The notes under the pieces: generated by a model
Told to the model about the DNA's origin: nothing
What the model saw: only the letters and a program-made list of their open reading frames with translations
Databases searched by the model: none
Source of the DNA: Mumia xiangluensis
Lineage (GTDB): Bacteria; Actinomycetota; Actinomycetes; Propionibacteriales; Nocardioidaceae
NCBI RefSeq assembly: GCF_010994095.1
Contig: NZ_WJYO01000002.1
Location: 310,001-374,000 of the forward strand
Reading direction: 5' to 3'
DNA: 64,000 nucleotides
Position numbers and translations under genes: made by a program
Shown here: in pieces, positions 54,876 to 63,234 of the stretch
Numbering within the stretch: the first letter of the stretch is position 1
Layout: each line of letters opens with the position of its first letter

Positions 54876-54904
54876 GGTGGGGCCCCGGTCACCGAGGCCC
54901 CACC
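54876..54904 (-). terminator. Intercistronic hairpin after the binding-protein gene
   Basis: A 9-bp stem GGTGGGGCC 54876-54884 with GGCCCCACC 54896-54904, 7 nt past the stop. Inside the operon it probably stabilises the upstream mRNA or partly terminates, raising binding protein over permease. Confidence 0.55.
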
Positions 54905-54911
54905 GGGTACG

Positions 54912-55874
54912 TCAGCGCGTCCCGTTCTTGGCGAACTCGAGGACGTCGTCGGCATTGTCCTGCGTGACGAACGCAGGGCCCGAGTTGACCGGCTGGCCGC
55001 CGCCCACGTCGTTGCCGTTGAGGTCCTTCAGGTAGAGCGTCGTGACGCCGAGGTATCCCTGGACGTACGGCTGCTGGTCGACGGCGAAGAGGATCTTGCC
55101 GTCCTGGATGTTGGTGATGACGTCCTCGGAGAGGTCGAACGTGGCGACCTTCGCCCCGCTGCCGGCCTGCTCGACCGCCGCGACGGCGTCGATCGCGTAC
55201 TGTCCGCCGAGGGTCAGGACGCCGTCGATCGAGGAGTCGGCCTGCAGCTTCGAGGTGATGCTCGCCTGGACGGCGGCGTCGTCGGTGCCGTCGACCTGGA
55301 GGTTCTCGACGGTCCCGCCGAGGGTCTCGCCGACAGCCTTGCAGCGCTCCTCGAGGCCGACGTTGCCCGCCTCCTGGATGACGCAGACGACGTTCGTCAT
55401 CCCCTCGGCCTTCAGGCGCTCGCCGACGGCCGCGCCGGCGATCGTCTCGCTCTGCCCGACGTGCGTGATCGCGCCGAACTCCTTGAAGCGGTCGACGCCG
55501 GAGTTGATCGTCACCACGGGGATGCCCGCGGCGACCGCGGCCTTGATGCTCGTCTCGAGACCGTCGGGGTTGGCCATCGACACGACGATGCCGTCGACCT
55601 TGTCGGCGACCGCGCCGTCGATCTTCTGCGACTGGCCCGCCGGGTCCGGGTCGCTGTCGTACTGCACCGTGACCCCGTAGTCGTCGCCCGCCTGCTCGGC
55701 ACCGGACTTCACCCGGTCCCAGAACGCGTCGCCCGCGCTGGAGTGCGTGATCACGGCGTAGGTCCAGTCCTCTTTGTTGTCCGACGCGCCGTCGTCGTCC
55801 TGGCCCGTCCCGCTGCATGCGGTGAGGGCCAGTGCCGAGGCCGCGACGACCCCGACGAGTCTGAGAGTTTTCAT
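54912..55874 (-). CDS. Sugar-binding lipoprotein of ABC transporter
   Basis: 320 aa. Lipoprotein signal with lipobox LTAC (Cys20), then a type I periplasmic binding-protein fold: YAVITHSSAGDAFWDRVKSGAEQAG, IDGAVADKVDGIVVSMANPDGL, IPVVTINSGVDRF and IFAVDQQPY-like ILFAVDQQPYVQGYLG. The substrate is probably an inositol, as judged from the operon. The ATG overlaps the iolD stop (ATGA). Confidence 0.92.
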   Translation of the reverse strand: MKTLRLVGVVAASALALTACSGTGQDDDGASDNKEDWTYAVITHSSAGDAFWDRVKSGAEQAGDDYGVTVQYDSDPDPAGQSQKIDGAVADKVDGIVVSMANPDGLETSIKAAVAAGIPVVTINSGVDRFKEFGAITHVGQSETIAGAAVGERLKAEGMTNVVCVIQEAGNVGLEERCKAVGETLGGTVENLQVDGTDDAAVQASITSKLQADSSIDGVLTLGGQYAIDAVAAVEQAGSGAKVATFDLSEDVITNIQDGKILFAVDQQPYVQGYLGVTTLYLKDLNGNDVGGGQPVNSGPAFVTQDNADDVLEFAKNGTR

Positions 55875-57790
55875 GGCAGCCGATCTCCTTGTGTGCGGTT
55901 GTGATCGAGATGATGACGCTGGTTGAGCTTGTGGCCCTCGTACGCCGCGCGGGCGTCGCGCGTCGACGCGAGCTCTGAGACCTCGGCCACGGGGACGTCC
56001 CACCAGGCGGGGCTGTCCGGCGCGGGTACGAGGGGGTCCGTCTCCACGTGGACGACGGTCGTACGGTCGGACGCCTTCGCGCTGACGAGCGCGGCCCGCA
56101 GGTCGTCGATCCCCTTGGCAGAGATGACGTCGGCACCGAGCGAGGCGGCGTTGGCGGCCAGGTCGACCGGCAGCCGGTCACCGTCGAGCCCGGTGGCGGT
56201 CCGGTAACGGTAGCGGGTCCCGAAGCGCTGCGAGCCGAGCGACTCGGACAGCGCGCCGATCGATGCGAAGCCGTGGTTCTGCACGAGCACGACGATGATC
56301 TTGACGTGCTCGGCGACCGCGGTCACGAGCTCGGTCCCCATCATCAGGTACGAGCCGTCGCCGACCATGACGACGACGTCGCGGTCGTCGTCGGTGTCGA
56401 GCGCGGCCAGCTTCACGCCGAGCCCGCCGGCGATCTCGTATCCCATGCAGGAGTAGCCGTACTCGACGTGGTAGCCCTTCCGGTCGCGGGTTCGCCAGAG
56501 CTTGTGGAGGTCTCCCGGCATCGAGCCCGCTGCGCAGACGACCACGTCGCGCGGGTCGGTGCTCTCGTTGACGACACCGATCACGGCGGACTGCGCCATC
56601 AGCGGCGCGTGCTCGACGCTGTACGCGGCGGACACGACGTCGTCCCAGGCGCGGGCGCGCTCGGTGGCGCCGGCGGTGTGCTCGGCGGGTGCGCTCCAGC
56701 CGCCGAGCGCGTCGGTCAGCGCCTCGAGACCGCTGCGTGCGTCGGCGAGCAGGGCGAGCCCGGACTGCTTGTGGACGTCGACCGCGGCGACGTTGAGGTT
56801 GACGAAGCGGACTCCGGGGTCGGCGAAGACGGTGCGCGAGGCGGTGGTGAAGTCGCTCCAGCGGGTCCCGACGCCGATCACCAGGTCGGCCTCGTTCGCG
56901 AGCGCGTCGGCCGCAGCCGTCCCGGTCGCCCCGATCGCGCCGACGGCCTGCGGGTGGTCGTACGGGAGCGAGCCCTTGCCCGCCTGGGTCTCCGCGACCG
57001 GGATGCCGGTCTGCTCGGCGAACGCGCGCAGCGCCGTGTCGGCCCCGGAGTAGATGACGCCGCCGCCGGCGACGAGCAGCGGTCGACGCGCTGACCGGAC
57101 CAGCGCGGCGGCCCGCTCGACGAGTGCGGGCTCGGGCACCGGACGGGCGATGTGCCAGACGCGCCGCTCGAACAGCGCGTCCGGCCAGTCGTACGCCTCG
57201 GCCTGCACGTCCTGCGGCAGGCACAGCGTGACGGCGCCGGTGTCGGCGGGGTCGGTGAGCACGCGCATCGCGGCGAGGAGCGCGGACGGGAGCTGCTCCG
57301 GTCGCTCGACCCGGTCCCAGTAGCGCGAGACCGGGCGGAAGGCGTCGTTGACCGACGCGTTCATGCTGGTCGGGTCCTCGAGCTCCTGGAGCACGGGGTT
57401 CGCGACGCGGGTCGCGAAGACGTCGCCCGGAAGCAGCAGCACGGGCAGGCGGTTGATCGTCGCGAGCGCGGCGCCGGTGACCATGTTGGTCGAGCCCGGT
57501 CCGACCGAGGCCGTGACAGCGAACGCGGCCAGGCGGTCGCGCTGACGGGCGTAGGCGACGGCGGCGTGGACCATCGCCTGCTCGTTGCGGCCCTGCAGGT
57601 AGCGCAGGTGCGACGGGTCACCCGCATGCTCACGCTCGAGCAGCGCCTGCCCGACGCCCGCGACGTTGCCGTGACCGAAGATGCCCCAGCACCCTGCGAA
57701 GAAGGCGTTCTCGACACCGTCCCGCTCGACGTGCTGCACCTCCAGGAATCGGACGACGGCCTGGGCGACGGTCAGTCGTGTCGTGGTCAT
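55871..57790 (-). CDS. iolD: Trihydroxycyclohexane-1,2-dione hydrolase (IolD)
   Basis: 639 aa thiamine diphosphate enzyme opening the ring of 3D-trihydroxycyclohexane-1,2-dione to 5-deoxy-glucuronate. RFLEVQHVERDGVENAFFAG, GRNEQAMVHAAVAYARQ with the ThDP Glu, GPGSTNMVTGAALATINRLPVLLLPGD, YGYSCMGYEIAGGLGVKLA and VMVGDGSYLMMGTELVTA. Typical IolD length. ATGA overlaps on both sides. Confidence 0.96.
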   Translation of the reverse strand: MTTTRLTVAQAVVRFLEVQHVERDGVENAFFAGCWGIFGHGNVAGVGQALLEREHAGDPSHLRYLQGRNEQAMVHAAVAYARQRDRLAAFAVTASVGPGSTNMVTGAALATINRLPVLLLPGDVFATRVANPVLQELEDPTSMNASVNDAFRPVSRYWDRVERPEQLPSALLAAMRVLTDPADTGAVTLCLPQDVQAEAYDWPDALFERRVWHIARPVPEPALVERAAALVRSARRPLLVAGGGVIYSGADTALRAFAEQTGIPVAETQAGKGSLPYDHPQAVGAIGATGTAAADALANEADLVIGVGTRWSDFTTASRTVFADPGVRFVNLNVAAVDVHKQSGLALLADARSGLEALTDALGGWSAPAEHTAGATERARAWDDVVSAAYSVEHAPLMAQSAVIGVVNESTDPRDVVVCAAGSMPGDLHKLWRTRDRKGYHVEYGYSCMGYEIAGGLGVKLAALDTDDDRDVVVMVGDGSYLMMGTELVTAVAEHVKIIVVLVQNHGFASIGALSESLGSQRFGTRYRYRTATGLDGDRLPVDLAANAASLGADVISAKGIDDLRAALVSAKASDRTTVVHVETDPLVPAPDSPAWWDVPVAEVSELASTRDARAAYEGHKLNQRHHLDHNRTQGDRLP

Positions 57791-58644
57791 CGGGATCCTC
57801 CCATCGGGAGCCGGGGGTCGACCGCCTGGGCCGCCCACGTGTCGCGGACCCAGGCGTGCTGCGGGTCGTCGCTGATCAGCCACGCCCGGTCGGCGCCCGG
57901 CCCGGCCATCACGTTGAGGTAGTAGAGGTCGTAGCCGGGCGCAGCCATCGACGGTCCGTGCCAGCCGTGCGGGATCAGCACGACGTCCCCCGTACGCACC
58001 TCCGCGAGCTCGTCGATCTCCGCCCCGTCGTGGCCGTACACGCGCTGGTAGCCGATGCCCGGGCCGGAGGGCCCGTCAGCGACCTCGAAGTAGTAGATCT
58101 CCTCCAGCACGGACTCGCCCTCGCGCTCCTCGTCGTGCTTGTGCGGCGGGTACGACGACCAGTTGCCGGCCGGTGTGAGGACCTCGCAGACGATGAGCCG
58201 GTCGGCCTCGAACGTGCCCGGCAGGCAGAGGTTGTGCACCTGCCGGCTCGCGCTGCCCGCTCCGCGCAGCTCGACGGGGACGTCGACCGCCGCCTGGTGG
58301 CGGAACGGCAGCGTCCGTCCGCAGCGGGCCGACGCGACCGCGAAGCGTCCGCCGTCGTCGCTGACCACCTCGGCGTGCGCGTCGCGGGGCACGTAGACGA
58401 AGTCGCTCGGACCCGCAAAGACGTCGGGGCGCCCGGCGACCTCGAGCTCCTCGGACCCGCAGCGAACGCGGCACGACCCCGAGAGGGCGAGCACCAGGGC
58501 TTCCGTGCCGCCGGTCGCGAGAGCGTACGACTCGCCGGGGGCCAGACGCAGGACCTGCAGGCCGCTGAACTCCCAGCCCGCGCTCTGCGGGGTGACGTCG
58601 ACCGCGACCTGGCCGTCCGCCGCGCTCCTCACCACGCCGCTCAT
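57787..58644 (-). CDS. iolB: 5-deoxy-glucuronate isomerase (IolB)
   Basis: 285 aa cupin. Motifs: GESYALATGGTEALVLALSG, LPGTFEADRLIVCEVLTPAGNWSSYPPHKHDEE with the metal His pair, EEIYYFEV, IPHGWHG and YYLNVMAG. Converts 5-deoxy-D-glucuronate to 2-deoxy-5-keto-gluconate, the step after IolD. Coupled on both sides by ATGA. Confidence 0.96.
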   Translation of the reverse strand: MSGVVRSAADGQVAVDVTPQSAGWEFSGLQVLRLAPGESYALATGGTEALVLALSGSCRVRCGSEELEVAGRPDVFAGPSDFVYVPRDAHAEVVSDDGGRFAVASARCGRTLPFRHQAAVDVPVELRGAGSASRQVHNLCLPGTFEADRLIVCEVLTPAGNWSSYPPHKHDEEREGESVLEEIYYFEVADGPSGPGIGYQRVYGHDGAEIDELAEVRTGDVVLIPHGWHGPSMAAPGYDLYYLNVMAGPGADRAWLISDDPQHAWVRDTWAAQAVDPRLPMGGSR

Positions 58645-59537
58645 CGCGCGACCATCTCCACCGTCGCGTCGACCGCGGACTCCACGTCGCCGTCGGGCGG
58701 GAACAGCAGCGAGCGCCCCACGACCATGCCCGCGACGTTCGGACTGGCCAGCGCCTGCGACCACTGCGCGAACTGTGCCCGCTGGTCGGAGGACACTTCG
58801 CCCCCGAGCAGCAGGACCGGCAGCGTCGTCGCGGCCAGGACGGTCTCCATGTCGTCGACGACCGGGAGCTTCAGCCAGGTCCGCGCGGACGTGCCCCCGA
58901 GACCAGCGGCCACCGTCGCCGAGCGCACCACGGCCGCCGGCGTCAGGTCGTTGCGTACGCGGCCGTGCTCGTCACGGTGGGAGATGAACGGCTCGACCAT
59001 CGCGGCCAGCCCGTGCGCGGCGAGGTCGTCGACCGCTCGCGCGCACGACTCCATCGTCCGGACGGTCGCGGGGTCGGACGGGTCGATGCGCAGGAGCATC
59101 TTGCCGCCCTGCAGCCCTGCCCGGTTGATCGCCGCGGCGTCGTACCCGGTGAAGCGGTCGTCGATCTCGAAGCTCGTGCCCGCCAGCCCGCCACGGTTCA
59201 TCGAGCCGAACACCACCTTGCCCTCGAGCGCCCCCAGCAGGAGGAGGTCGTCGACGAGGTCGGCCGTCCCGAGGAACCCGTCGACCCCCGGGCGGGCCAG
59301 CGCCCGGACGACGCGGTCCAGGAGGGCTGCCCGGTCCCCCATCGCCAGTGCGGAGTCGCCCGCTCGGAGCGCTCCACGGGCGGGGTGGTCGGCCGCGACC
59401 AGCAGCAGCCGCCCGGTGGCGCCGGACATCCCGGCGGGCTGCAGGCGCTCCGCCGCGAGCCGGCCGATGCGCTCCGGGTCGTCGACGCGCACCCGCAGGA
59501 GGTCGGCCACGGCCGAGCCGCTGAGTCCCGTGCTCAT
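58641..59537 (-). CDS. Cgl0159-family (beta/alpha)8 protein, class I aldolase-like
   Basis: 298 aa barrel: LLLVAADHPARGALRAG, VDGFLGTADLVDDLLLLGAL, RGGLAGTSFEIDDRFTGYDA, RTWLKLPVVDDM with a candidate Schiff-base Lys, and LLLGGEVSSD. The family is named after a Corynebacterium gene in an inositol cluster. It probably takes the place of IolJ, splitting the phosphorylated 2-deoxy-5-keto-gluconate; the reaction is inferred. Confidence 0.87.
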   Translation of the reverse strand: MSTGLSGSAVADLLRVRVDDPERIGRLAAERLQPAGMSGATGRLLLVAADHPARGALRAGDSALAMGDRAALLDRVVRALARPGVDGFLGTADLVDDLLLLGALEGKVVFGSMNRGGLAGTSFEIDDRFTGYDAAAINRAGLQGGKMLLRIDPSDPATVRTMESCARAVDDLAAHGLAAMVEPFISHRDEHGRVRNDLTPAAVVRSATVAAGLGGTSARTWLKLPVVDDMETVLAATTLPVLLLGGEVSSDQRAQFAQWSQALASPNVAGMVVGRSLLFPPDGDVESAVDATVEMVAR

Positions 59538-60478
59538 GCGCCACCTCCGAGCATCCGGGTCACCTGGTCCACGTCGGGCATCGCGTCGGCGCAGGCGAGC
59601 TGTCCCGCGACGTACGCGCCTGCGGCGTTGGCGAAAGACAGCGTGCGCCGCAGGTCCCAACCTGCCAGCAACCCGTGGCACAGTGCACCACCGAACGCGT
59701 CGCCCGCGCCAAGGCCGTTGACGACGGTGACCGGGACAGGCGAGACGGTGACGTCGCCCGTCGCGTCGGAGCCAAGGACGCCTGCGGGCCCCTGCTTGAC
59801 GACCGCGAGGCCGACACCGGCGTCGCGCAGCGCCTTCGCGGCGCTGTGGGGGTCGGACTCGCCGACCGCGATCTCGCACTCCTCGCGGTTGCCGACCGCC
59901 ACCGTGACGTACGGCAGCGCTCGTGCCACCTGCGCGGTCGCCTCCTCGGGCGAGGACCAGAACATCGGCCGGTAGTCCAGGTCGAGCACGGTCTTCCCCC
60001 GGCCTCCGCGTGCCTCGAGCGCTGCGAGGGTCGCCTCACGGCTCGGCTCCTCGGACAGCCCCGTCACCGTCACCCAGAACACCTCCGCGTCGCGGACGGC
60101 GTCGAGGTCGAGCTCGTCGGCCCGGATCTGGAGGTCCGGGGCGGTCGGCAGGCGGTAGAAGTACAGCGGAAAGTCGTCCGGCGGGAAGATCTCGCAGAAC
60201 GTCACCGGTGTCGGCAGCCCAGGGACGGCGCTCACGAAGCGGTCGTCGACGCCGAGTCCGGTGAGTGCACGGTGCACGAACCGTCCGAACGGGTCCTCTC
60301 CCGTCCGGGTGATCACCGCGCTGCGGTGACCCAGCCGCGCCGCCGCGACCGCGACGTTCGTCGGGCTGCCGCCGAGGAACTTGCCGAAGGACGTCACCTC
60401 GTCGAGCGGGACGCCCACCTGCTCCGGGTAGACGTCGACGCCGACACGCCCCATCGTCAGCACGTCGAAGGCTGTCAC
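59534..60478 (-). CDS. iolC: 5-dehydro-2-deoxygluconokinase (IolC)
   Basis: 314 aa PfkB kinase. MGRVGVDVYPEQVGVPLDEVTSFGKFLGGSPTNVAVAAARLG is the IolC N-terminal signature, and NGLGAGDAFGGALCHGLL holds the catalytic Asp. Phosphorylates 2-deoxy-5-keto-gluconate. The GTG start overlaps the TGA of the upstream gene. Confidence 0.95.
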   Translation of the reverse strand: MTAFDVLTMGRVGVDVYPEQVGVPLDEVTSFGKFLGGSPTNVAVAAARLGHRSAVITRTGEDPFGRFVHRALTGLGVDDRFVSAVPGLPTPVTFCEIFPPDDFPLYFYRLPTAPDLQIRADELDLDAVRDAEVFWVTVTGLSEEPSREATLAALEARGGRGKTVLDLDYRPMFWSSPEEATAQVARALPYVTVAVGNREECEIAVGESDPHSAAKALRDAGVGLAVVKQGPAGVLGSDATGDVTVSPVPVTVVNGLGAGDAFGGALCHGLLAGWDLRRTLSFANAAGAYVAGQLACADAMPDVDQVTRMLGGGA

Positions 60479-61344
60479 GACGCGATGCCCTCGAGGTACG
60501 CGAGGCTGGCCCGCACGTCGCCGACCGGTCCCGGTCCTGCCGGGTCGCCGTCGAGCATCACGTCCTGCTCGAGCACGTACCACCCGTCGTAGCCGTGCCC
60601 CTCCAGCAGCGTCACCATCCCGGCGACGTCCACGTCACCCGTGCCCAACGGACGGAACAGACCGGCGCGTACGGCGTCGCTGAACGCGACCCGCCCGGCG
60701 TGGACCTCGGTCGCGAGCGCCGCGTCGACATCCTTGAGGTGCACGTGCGCCACACGGTCGACGTGGTCCTTGGTGAGCTGCACGGGGTCGACGCCGGCGG
60801 CCATCAGGTGCCCGGTGTCGACGCAGAGCGCCACGCGTGATCGCGTCAGCACGACCTCGAGGTCCGCGGCGCCCTCGACCAGCGTGCCGACGTGCGGGTG
60901 GAGCACCGCGCGGAGGCCGCGTGCGCGAGCACGGTCGTGCAGCGCGTCGAGGTTCGCGCACAGCGTCGCCCACTCGGACTCGCTGAGGGTGGGCCGGGCG
61001 TCGTACCCGTTCACCCCGGTCGCCGCGGCGAGCACGACCACCTCCGCACCTGCGGCGACGCACGCGTCGGCGAAGTCGTCGAAGTCCGGCGTCGGGTCGC
61101 TCGTCGGGTCGTGCAGCACGATCGGCAGGAATCCACCGACGGCCTGCAGCCCGTGGGCGCGCAGCTCCTGCGCCCGGGCCTGCGGGTCCTCGGGGAGCCA
61201 CCCCTCGGGGCCGAACTCGGTGGCCGCGAGGCCGAGCTCACGCATCTCGTCGAGCACCCGCTCACGCTCCATCTGGAACCCCCATCCCGCGACCTCGCAC
61301 ACTCCCCACGAGATCGGAGCACCAGCGATCCGGCTTCGCACCAT
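60475..61344 (-). CDS. IolE-like sugar isomerase/inosose dehydratase, first gene of the operon
   Basis: 289 aa AP-endonuclease-2 family barrel. GAPISWGVCEVAGWGFQM, LGLAATEFGPEGWLPED, VLHPHVGTLVEGAADLEVVL, ALCVDTGHLMAAGVDPVQL, HVHLKDVDAAL and GYDGWYVLEQDVML, the metal site residues. Actinobacterial inositol clusters usually carry this gene as inosose dehydratase, so IolE is likely, but the barrel family is broad. AGGGG ribosome site 5 nt before the ATG. Promoter at 61383-61412. Confidence 0.85.
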   Translation of the reverse strand: MVRSRIAGAPISWGVCEVAGWGFQMERERVLDEMRELGLAATEFGPEGWLPEDPQARAQELRAHGLQAVGGFLPIVLHDPTSDPTPDFDDFADACVAAGAEVVVLAAATGVNGYDARPTLSESEWATLCANLDALHDRARARGLRAVLHPHVGTLVEGAADLEVVLTRSRVALCVDTGHLMAAGVDPVQLTKDHVDRVAHVHLKDVDAALATEVHAGRVAFSDAVRAGLFRPLGTGDVDVAGMVTLLEGHGYDGWYVLEQDVMLDGDPAGPGPVGDVRASLAYLEGIAS

Positions 61345-61382
61345 GTCACCCCTGCCTTGTCGCTGAACGTCGTGACCCGGCC

Positions 61383-61412
61383 AGTGTGGCCGCCGTCACA
61401 TCAGCATGTCAA
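61383..61412 (-). promoter_or_regulatory. Predicted promoter of the inositol operon
   Basis: On the minus strand, a perfect -35 TTGACA (61412-61407), an 18-nt spacer and a weak -10 CACACT (61388-61383). Leader about 30 nt. The inverted repeat 61415-61430 lies 3 bp upstream of the -35. Confidence 0.45.
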
Positions 61413-61414
61413 CC

Positions 61415-61430
61415 ATATGTCAGGACATAT
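61415..61430. promoter_or_regulatory. Inverted repeat, probable operator of the GntR regulator
   Basis: ATATGTC-AG-GACATAT, perfect 7-bp arms around a 2-nt centre, AT-rich in a GC-rich setting, between the divergent iol operon and regulator gene. Length and symmetry fit a GntR/UTRA dimer site. Confidence 0.65.
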
Positions 61431-61453
61431 AGACGTAATGAGGTATCCCCGTC

Positions 61454-61459
61454 TATCGT
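61454..61459 (+). promoter_or_regulatory. -10 hexamer for the GntR gene
   Basis: TATCGT is followed by 7 nt and ATG 61467, without a ribosome site, so the transcript may be leaderless. Confidence 0.4.
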
Positions 61460-61466
61460 GCGACGC

Positions 61467-62207
61467 ATGGAAGCAGGCGCACGGATCACGCTCGACCGGT
61501 CGGGGCCGGTCCCGCTGTACTTCCAGATCGCCCAGCAGCTCGAGGCCGCGATCGTCGACGGCACGCTCGCGCCGGGCGACAAGATCGACAACGAGATCGC
61601 CCTCGCCGACCAGCTCGGCCTGTCCCGGCCCACCGTGCGCCAGGCCATCCAGGTGCTGGTCGACAAGGGCATGCTCGTCCGCAAGCGCGGCGTGGGCACC
61701 CAGGTCGTGCACGGCAAGGTCCGCCGGTCCGTCGAGCTCACCAGCCTGTACGACGACCTCGCCGCCGCAGGCCAGGACCCGCGGACGGAGGTCCTGAGCC
61801 TCGAGCGCATCGAGGCCGGCGAGGACGAGGCTCGCGAGCTCCAGCTCGATCCCGGTGCACCCGTCTGGTCGCTCGAGCGGGTCCGCTTCATCGGCGACGA
61901 GCCGCTCGCTCTGATGCACAACGTGATCCCGGCGGCCCTGATCGACCTCGGGGCGATCGACCTCGAGGAGATCGGCCTGTACGCGGCGATGCGCCGCGCG
62001 GGCATCTGGGTGCGGGTCGCCAAGCAACGCATCGGCGCCTCACGCGTCGGCACCCGCGAGGCACGGCTGCTCGCCGAGCGACGCGGTGCTCCCCTGCTGA
62101 CGATGCAGCGCACGGCGTACGACGACGCCGGGCGTGCTGTGGAGTACGGCGTCCACGCGTACCGGCCGGACCGCTACGCGTTCGAGCTCACCCTCGTCGA
62201 CCGCTGA
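61467..62207 (+). CDS. GntR/UTRA-family repressor of the inositol operon
   Basis: 246 aa. N-terminal winged helix (PLYFQIAQQLEAAIVDGTLAPGDKIDNEIALADQLGLSRPTVRQAIQVLVDKG, about residues 14-70) and a UTRA ligand-binding domain (about 95-240, with LERVRFIGDEPLALMHNVIP). HutC subfamily. Divergent from the inositol operon with a palindrome between, so it is likely its repressor, released by an inositol intermediate; ligand not shown. The 3' end overlaps the convergent ROK gene by 20 bp. Confidence 0.92.
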   Translation: MEAGARITLDRSGPVPLYFQIAQQLEAAIVDGTLAPGDKIDNEIALADQLGLSRPTVRQAIQVLVDKGMLVRKRGVGTQVVHGKVRRSVELTSLYDDLAAAGQDPRTEVLSLERIEAGEDEARELQLDPGAPVWSLERVRFIGDEPLALMHNVIPAALIDLGAIDLEEIGLYAAMRRAGIWVRVAKQRIGASRVGTREARLLAERRGAPLLTMQRTAYDDAGRAVEYGVHAYRPDRYAFELTLVDR

Positions 62208-63222
62208 GGCGTGCCAGCGACCCCTCGGCACGCGGCAGACGGGCGCGGCTGCGGCCACGTCGTGCGCGCCGCCGTAGGGTCCGGGCCATGTCGGCGGCGC
62301 CGATCATGCCGGCGTCGTTGCCGAGGTGCGCGCGGACGATCAGCGCCTCCGGCCGGAAGCCGCGCCCGGTCAGGGTGTGGCGGAACGCGTCGCGCGCAGG
62401 GTCGAGGAGAAGCTCGTCGGCGTCCGAGACTCCCCCGCCGACCACGAACAGGCCCGGATCGAACGCAGCCGCCAGGTTGGCGATGCCGATCCCCAGCCAC
62501 GAGCCGACGTCGCGCAGGGACGCGATCGCGTCCTCGTCACCCTCGCGGGCGAGCTCGGAGACGACGATCCCGTTGACCTGCTCGATGTCGCCGTCGACAC
62601 GGGCAAGGAGCCGCTTGCCGTAGTCCTCACCGCGCTCGACGGCTCCCCGCGCGTCGCGGATGAGGGCGTTGCCGCTGGCGTACTGCTCGAGACAGCCCTT
62701 GTTGCCGCACTCGCACGCCCGGCCGTCCGGCACCACGATCATGTGGCCGAACTCGCCCGCGATCCCGAACCTGCCCCGGTGAGGCCGGCCGTCGATCACG
62801 AGCGCGCCACCGATGCCGGTGCCGAGGGTCAGGCAGATCATGTCCTCCTCGTTCTGCGCGGCACCGAAGCGCCACTCCGCCCACGCGGCGGCGTTGGCGT
62901 CGTTGTCGACGAGGACGGACAACCCCGTACGGCGTCGCACCGCGTCACGCAGCGGCTCGTGGCGCCAGGCGAGGTGCGGCGAGAAGACGACCGTCGACTG
63001 CGTGGCGTCGACGAATCCTGCAGCGCCGATGCCGACCGACGTGACGAGGTGGTGCCTGCGGAGCGTGGCGACGATGTCGGCGATGGCGTCGAGGACCGCA
63101 GCCGGGCTGGTCGTCGGCGTGTCCCGGCTGAGCCGCTCGAGGACGTGTCCGTCGAGGTCGATGACGCCCGCCTTGACGCGGGTGCCACCGATGTCGATCC
63201 CGATCGAGAGACGTTCAGCCAT
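62188..63222 (-). CDS. ROK family glucokinase-like protein
   Basis: 344 aa. ATP site IGIDIGGTRVKAGVIDLDG, catalytic Asp in LVDNDANAAAWAEWRFG, GTGIGGALVIDG, and zinc motif CECGNKGCLEQYASG with the upstream EFGHM His. No N-terminal helix-turn-helix, so it is a sugar kinase rather than a repressor. Basic C-terminal tail of about 25 residues beyond the domain. Substrate not certain (glucose most likely). Confidence 0.9.
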   Translation of the reverse strand: MAERLSIGIDIGGTRVKAGVIDLDGHVLERLSRDTPTTSPAAVLDAIADIVATLRRHHLVTSVGIGAAGFVDATQSTVVFSPHLAWRHEPLRDAVRRRTGLSVLVDNDANAAAWAEWRFGAAQNEEDMICLTLGTGIGGALVIDGRPHRGRFGIAGEFGHMIVVPDGRACECGNKGCLEQYASGNALIRDARGAVERGEDYGKRLLARVDGDIEQVNGIVVSELAREGDEDAIASLRDVGSWLGIGIANLAAAFDPGLFVVGGGVSDADELLLDPARDAFRHTLTGRGFRPEALIVRAHLGNDAGMIGAADMARTLRRRARRGRSRARLPRAEGSLARLSGRRG

Positions 63223-63234
63223 CGCTCCCCCTGC

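Noticed and set aside
48539-62207. Inositol region as a recently acquired island
   Set aside because: No integrase, tRNA, direct repeats or IS remnants, and base composition looks like the rest of the window.
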